Positions 6,842-10,222 of a DNA stretch of 10,222 nucleotides are shown one piece after another. The position numbers were made by a program, and so were the translations under genes. This DNA is from Puniceicoccales bacterium (GTDB lineage Bacteria; Verrucomicrobiota; Verrucomicrobiia; Opitutales; LL51). Numbering within the stretch: the first letter of the stretch is position 1; the number at the start of each line of letters is the position of its first letter. The DNA is taken from assembly GCA_031259665.1 (NCBI GenBank), contig JAIRLD010000011.1, positions 1 through 10,222 on the forward strand. Direction: 5' to 3'. The notes below the pieces were generated by a model. The model ran no database searches. It had not been told where the DNA came from and saw only the letters and a list, made by a program, of their open reading frames with translations.

Positions 6842-7822
6842 TTACAATACGACGACATCATCATCATCCCAAACGTACCGATCGGGATAGAATTTTTTAG
6901 ATACAGCCACCGCATCTGCCTCATCTCCAACCTCCAAAGGAATCTCCAACGACGAAAACCCTTTAGCCCGAACGAATAGCATACCCTTGGCCGATTCTTC
7001 GCCTCCCGTAATATTGACGCTTACCGTACGCTCACCTGGCATAAAATGTACCTCCGGCATGACAATACTATCGGGAATATCGGTCGTGATCTCGATTTCG
7101 ACACCCTCTTCCGGTGCCGGATGATCGAGCATAAACACGATACGTTGACTTTCGCCATTGGCGAGGCGAATAAAGTCCGTACTGCAGCGTAGCGTCGATG
7201 CATCCACGAAAAACGTTCCCGCAAAAAGCTCCTTCCGATTAGCCAAAACGTACACTTCATATTCGTTATCGCACTCAACGGATGGAACAACAAACTCAAT
7301 AGCCCCAGCGGATAGCCAATTTGTCGGCACAACACGTTTTCCGAAGCGCACCCTATCTGCCCTTGTCAAACCGTAACCAACGACATTCACGGTCACACCA
7401 ACGGGCCCACGATTCGCATCCAATGCAAAAATATACTTATCCGTCACCGTCGCACTAAATAACTTAGATTTTGCAACTTTCTCCCGAATACTACCATTGC
7501 GACTCATCCCGTAAACCACCTCGAAATAGTAAAGAATCGTACCAACACCATAAAAGTAACAATCATAAACAAACACGTTATTGCCATCGGGATGTTTTTT
7601 CATCTCATGTTTTTTGCCATTAACGACTATATAAGGTTTGATACTTTTTTGCGAAACATCGCCATCCATACCACGGATGGCCATCGTAAGGGTGTAGATA
7701 TTCGATTGGTTTTGAAGCATTACACTGGGAGTCATATTGCAGATATTTTCGCCGTCACAACCGGCTAAAAAAAGCATACCCACTACAAAAAAAATTTTAC
7801 CGATATACGATGACAAACTCAT
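6842..7822 (-). CDS. Predicted lipoprotein with an IPT/TIG domain
   Basis: The 326-residue product begins MSLSSYIGKIFFVVGMLFLAGC. The LAGC lipobox (19-22) predicts a lipid-modified Cys22 after signal peptidase II cleavage. Asp23 at the +2 position is, in Enterobacteria, an inner-membrane retention signal, which may not hold here. Residues about 40-135 look like an Ig-type beta-sandwich ending in a YYFEVVY strand. Residues about 138-207 (RGPVGVTVNVVGYGLTRADR, FGKRVV, FVVPS) fit an IPT/TIG domain. Residues about 213-298 form another beta-sandwich with DHPAPEEGVEIEITTDIP and VMPEVHFMPGERTVSV. The tail holds an acidic DDDD. The reading frame extends upstream to 8149 antisense to hemW, but the signal peptide fixes the start at 7822. 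No Shine-Dalgarno is visible. Function is unknown; a structural or carbohydrate-binding envelope role is inferred. Confidence 0.8.
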   Translation of the reverse strand: MSLSSYIGKIFFVVGMLFLAGCDGENICNMTPSVMLQNQSNIYTLTMAIRGMDGDVSQKSIKPYIVVNGKKHEMKKHPDGNNVFVYDCYFYGVGTILYYFEVVYGMSRNGSIREKVAKSKLFSATVTDKYIFALDANRGPVGVTVNVVGYGLTRADRVRFGKRVVPTNWLSAGAIEFVVPSVECDNEYEVYVLANRKELFAGTFFVDASTLRCSTDFIRLANGESQRIVFMLDHPAPEEGVEIEITTDIPDSIVMPEVHFMPGERTVSVNITGGEESAKGMLFVRAKGFSSLEIPLEVGDEADAVAVSKKFYPDRYVWDDDDVVVL

Positions 7823-7844
7823 ATTGTAAGTACCATAATTATGG
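7810..7844 (+). promoter_or_regulatory. Divergent promoter/operator candidate with 12-bp palindrome
   Basis: Only 26 bp (7823-7848) separate the lipoprotein and hemW start codons. They contain the perfect palindrome ccataattatgg at 7833-7844. Each strand of it reads CATAAT, one mismatch from the -10 consensus. On the plus strand an ATGACA at 7810-7815, inside the lipoprotein gene, lies 18 nt before CATAAT (7834-7839). The minus-strand copy has no good -35. The site could be a symmetric bidirectional -10, an operator, or both. Confidence 0.42.
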
Positions 7845-7848
7845 ATCA

Positions 7849-8973
7849 ATGAATAGGCAAGAAAAAGTTTACACGCCACTTGGATTATACGTACACGTAC
7901 CGTTTTGCGCAACACAATGCGACTATTGCGCCTTCTACAAGGAACCGCCATTCCGCCAAAATCTCGAACACTACTTGCGCGCACTGCTCCTGGAAATACA
8001 AACCATTCACGACGAACGCACCTTTGATACGATCTATTTTGGTGGCGGAACCCCAGGTATTTTACCACCCAAAGCCATCGACCAAATTGCCAAAATATTG
8101 CATTCAAAAATGCATAAAATACCATTGGAGTGGACCGTAGAAATCGCACCCAACACGGTCAGCATCGAAAAACTACAGCATTGGAAAGCCGCTGGGATTA
8201 ATCGCATTTCGATGGGCATACAAAGTTTCAATGAAGCAATCCTGCACACACTCGGCCGTAAACAAACTTCCCAACAGATTTTTCATGCCTATGAACTCGT
8301 CCGTTCGGTAGGTTTCACCAACGTCGGCATCGATCTCATTTTTTCCGCACCGGGCCAAACCAGCAAACAATTACTCGACGATCTCTCGACGGCGATCGCC
8401 CTCAATCCGGAACACATTTCAACCTACTGCCTCACCTACGAAGACGACACGATATTAAAAAATAAATTGGGCAACGGTTCCGACGAAAATCGCGACCACG
8501 ATTTCTACGGGATGATTTGCGAATTCCTCGAAACTAACGGCTATGGGCAATACGAAATTTCCAATTTTTGCAAAGGGAACTATGCATCCGCACACAATCG
8601 CAACACCTGGCTCATGTACGAGTGGATTGGAGTAGGGCCATCGGCGAGTAGCCAATACCACGGACTGCGTTACACCAATATTGCCTCCCTAAACCGCTGG
8701 GCTACGGGAATTGAAAACAATGCTCCAGAACGAACAGATGTCATCAAACTAACCAAAAAAACATTAGCCATAGATGAAATCATTTTCGGTCTACGGATGA
8801 ACAAAGGCGTAGATATGGAGAAAAATATCTTTCGCCAAGAAGTAGCCTATTTGGTCGACGATCTCCAAACCCAAGGCCTCCTCGCGAAAGAAAAACAACA
8901 CATCCGTCTTACTCCACAAGGTCGCCTCCTCTGCGATGCCATTGCCAAAGAATTTTTTAATGCCTTAGAGTAA
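7849..8973 (+). CDS. hemW: Heme chaperone HemW, radical SAM family
   Basis: HemW (once annotated as a coproporphyrinogen oxidase-like protein) binds heme and a [4Fe-4S] cluster and is thought to deliver heme to target proteins. The 374 residues are the usual length. The radical SAM motif is CATQCDYC with Cys20, Cys24 and Cys27. Residue 29 is Phe, where true HemN oxidases have a further Cys, which favours HemW. Further family motifs are GGGTP (65-69), SMGIQSF (121-127), YEISNF (235-240) and WIGVGPSAS (259-267). The HNxxYW motif near the C-terminal half reads HNRNTW (249-254), with Thr in place of Tyr. The C-terminus (about 300-374) fits the HemN C-terminal winged-helix domain. I chose ATG 7849. 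An in-frame ATG at 7810 would overlap the divergent gene and adds residues unlike the family. Confidence 0.92.
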   Translation: MNRQEKVYTPLGLYVHVPFCATQCDYCAFYKEPPFRQNLEHYLRALLLEIQTIHDERTFDTIYFGGGTPGILPPKAIDQIAKILHSKMHKIPLEWTVEIAPNTVSIEKLQHWKAAGINRISMGIQSFNEAILHTLGRKQTSQQIFHAYELVRSVGFTNVGIDLIFSAPGQTSKQLLDDLSTAIALNPEHISTYCLTYEDDTILKNKLGNGSDENRDHDFYGMICEFLETNGYGQYEISNFCKGNYASAHNRNTWLMYEWIGVGPSASSQYHGLRYTNIASLNRWATGIENNAPERTDVIKLTKKTLAIDEIIFGLRMNKGVDMEKNIFRQEVAYLVDDLQTQGLLAKEKQHIRLTPQGRLLCDAIAKEFFNALE

Positions 8974-8981
8974 AATAATTT

Positions 8982-9009
8982 TTGACATTTCTATTTGTTT
9001 TATTATATT
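8982..9009 (+). promoter_or_regulatory. Sigma-70-type promoter after hemW
   Basis: TTGACA at 8982-8987 is a consensus -35, and TATATT at 9004-9009 is a 5/6 match to the -10 with a 16-nt spacer in a very AT-rich stretch. Transcription would start near 9016, only a few bases before ATG 9019, so that start would be nearly leaderless. No terminator is visible between hemW and this promoter. Confidence 0.62.
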
Positions 9010-9018
9010 TTATGGATC

Positions 9019-9096
9019 ATGAAGATTATAAGACATCTTACGTCCGGCAGTGAGACGATGTACAAGGAAATGAAAGCTTTCGAGAAAACTGTTTAA
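9019..9096 (+). pseudogene. Short 5' reading frame, in frame with the next gene but ended by TAA
   Basis: ATG 9019 opens a 25-codon frame, MKIIRHLTSGSETMYKEM then KAFEKTV, that stops at TAA 9094-9096. The same frame continues without another stop through KAGIRSDGSSLEGMHQMPRLAEG into the gene called at 9136. The codons before the TAA and between it and the next ATG read like ordinary protein of the same composition. The simplest view is a gene of about 361 codons whose N-terminus was cut off by one nonsense mutation, for example CAA to TAA. A real 25-residue leader peptide, or stop-codon readthrough, are alternatives. Confidence 0.5.
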
Positions 9097-9135
9097 AAAG
9101 CTGGTATACGATCCGATGGCTCAAGTTTGGAAGGT

Positions 9136-10104
9136 ATGCATCAGATGCCTAGACTTGCAGAGGGTATAGACTATAAAATAGACGTCAAAATGGCCGGAAA
9201 AACCAGGATAACGACTATCACCGCTTTAGATTCGCGTACAAACGAAAAAATAGGAGAAATAACGTTTGAGAAATCTAAAAAAGCTTTTGGAAAACGAACT
9301 AAGGGTATGGATAAAACATTGAACTCTTTTATAACCGATACCACGTGCCGGAAATGCTTAAATACCGCGAAGAACGCTGACCTTCCGCTTGAAGAAAGAA
9401 AAGCCGCCATGAAGCAACTGGGTGCGCTTTACTCATCACCAAGTATTTCCCCTGAAATAAAACAGGAGATTAGAGCGTTTATGCAGAATATTCACAGAGA
9501 AGTAAATCTTGTAGCTGTATCTGCGCGATTATGTGCAAATCCAGACGATCTAAGAGAGCTTATTCCTGAGGGAAAATTTCCGAGCATAACAATGGACCAT
9601 AATCCTGGTTATATATGTGGTCGCGAAAAAATTCACACAGAACACGATGATGTGATATCTTATTATGAAGCCCCTGAACATGATAATTGTGATGTTTTAC
9701 GTTTAGATGGAGGTTTTATTGAAGCCAATGGCTTGCTTGATTTTGAATCTAATGTAAAAGCACATATTGAACCTCGTTTAAATAAAATCAAAAAAACACT
9801 AAAAGATCCTGAGTCTTTGGATTCTCAAACTTGCCAAGGTCTTCGAGAGGAATTAGACTCAATGCTATCTCAACTCGACAAAATACAAACATCTCTTGAT
9901 GCACATTGCCCTAAACTTAGAGACTTACTAGAGATAATGAATGCTTTTCCAGATACACAACAAACGTCTTTATTTGATCGAGAGTGTGATCAATCCGTAG
10001 GAGCAAAAGCAGGTGCGGCAACTCGTGGTTATCCAGATGAATGTAAAAAATTAAAAACAAAAATAGAGGGAATCATTGCGGAATTGCAAAAATATGAGTC
10101 ATGA
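9136..10104 (+). CDS. Hypothetical cytoplasmic protein with coiled-coil segment, possibly N-terminally truncated
   Basis: I do not recognise this protein. From ATG 9136 it has 322 residues, no signal peptide and no membrane segment. The first part (YKIDVKMAGKTRITTITALDS) looks like paired beta-strands; the rest is mostly helical and charged. Residues about 206-258 (NVKAHIEPRLNKIKKTL to SQLDKIQTSLDAHC) suggest a coiled coil. Nine cysteines are spread along it, including a CxxC in TTCRKC, unlike the neighbouring proteins. GGAAGG at 9129-9134 sits very close to ATG 9136 and at a better distance (10 nt) from ATG 9145. TTG 9127 is also in frame. The codon content is AT-richer than hemW. Given the stop at 9094 it may be an expressed 3' part of a broken gene. 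A secreted effector is conceivable but nothing in the sequence proves it. Confidence 0.6.
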   Translation: MHQMPRLAEGIDYKIDVKMAGKTRITTITALDSRTNEKIGEITFEKSKKAFGKRTKGMDKTLNSFITDTTCRKCLNTAKNADLPLEERKAAMKQLGALYSSPSISPEIKQEIRAFMQNIHREVNLVAVSARLCANPDDLRELIPEGKFPSITMDHNPGYICGREKIHTEHDDVISYYEAPEHDNCDVLRLDGGFIEANGLLDFESNVKAHIEPRLNKIKKTLKDPESLDSQTCQGLREELDSMLSQLDKIQTSLDAHCPKLRDLLEIMNAFPDTQQTSLFDRECDQSVGAKAGAATRGYPDECKKLKTKIEGIIAELQKYES

Positions 10105-10222
10105 TATCCACGAGCCTGTAGCCTCCCGAACTCAGCCATAAGGGTATACATCCTCCTGTTGATAAACAACCTCTGCAGACAGGACCTCGTATCAAACTTC
10201 CTACTGATCAACACACCTCCAG
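10094..10222 (+). other. Possible frameshifted or decaying reading frame at the right edge
   Basis: ATG 10094 overlaps the end of the previous gene by 11 nt and gives MSHDIHEPVASRTQP before TAA at 10139-10141. In the next frame, from about 10137 to the window end, the codons read HKGIHPPVDKQPLQTGPRIK then LPTDQHTS with no stop and no usable start. The proline- and glutamine-rich style of both pieces suggests one gene joined by a frameshift. The stretch is short, so chance is not excluded, and the window ends here. Confidence 0.3.

Noticed and set aside
6712..6900. Plus-strand ORF of 62 codons starting at a GTG
   Set aside because: It is a translation of the palindrome and of the antisense of the lipoprotein 3' end; low-complexity His run and no initiation signal.
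7823..8149. Upstream extension of the lipoprotein frame, antisense to hemW
   Set aside because: A lipoprotein signal peptide starts exactly at 7822 and hemW is clearly coding on the other strand.
9030..9058. Hairpin near acat...atgt in the leader of the last gene
   Set aside because: Only two 4-bp helices interrupted by a 4-nt bulge; too weak to support as an attenuator.
10029..10214. Minus-strand ORF of 61 codons at the right edge
   Set aside because: It overlaps the end of the coding region at 10104 and has no start signal or recognisable pattern.

Overview
The window looks like chromosomal DNA of a Gram-negative, diderm bacterium of moderate to low GC. It carries a classical autotransporter with a signal peptide and a C-terminal beta-barrel ending in Phe, a predicted lipoprotein, a peptidoglycan ligase (MurF), a sigma-54 C-terminus and a HemW-type radical SAM protein. 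The lipoprotein architecture (Ig-like, IPT/TIG, then a 'PAP..GV.I...IP..I.MPE..' beta-sandwich) and several starts without a Shine-Dalgarno would fit a Verrucomicrobiota/PVC-type host. That placement is only an inference from recall.

Layout: 2-199 is the 3' end of rpoN, ending in a complete RpoN box. 200-620 holds no gene but a dense series of at least eight near-perfect GC-rich inverted repeats. murF (621-1940) and the large autotransporter gene (2067-6158) follow, the latter closed by a clear rho-independent terminator (6181-6205). acpS (6247-6633) follows. The 208 bp between acpS and a convergent lipoprotein gene (complement 6842-7822) contains a perfect extended -10 sequence and a 78-nt palindromic element that folds on paper into an almost fully paired four-way cloverleaf (6709-6786). 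The lipoprotein gene is divergent from hemW (7849-8973), with only 26 bp between the start codons and a 12-bp perfect palindrome in that gap. After hemW, a good promoter (8982-9009) precedes an unrecognised cysteine-containing protein (9136-10104). Its frame extends upstream to an ATG at 9019 but is broken by one TAA at 9094. The window ends in a short possible reading frame that seems frameshifted.

Functionally, the conserved genes are housekeeping: cell-wall precursor synthesis (MurF), activation of acyl carrier protein (AcpS), heme delivery (HemW) and sigma-54 transcription. The autotransporter and lipoprotein are envelope or surface proteins. The genes appear to be individually transcribed units rather than one operon. 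The most unusual content is non-coding: the hairpin array, the cloverleaf palindrome that shares stem arms with it, and the interrupted gene at the right end.
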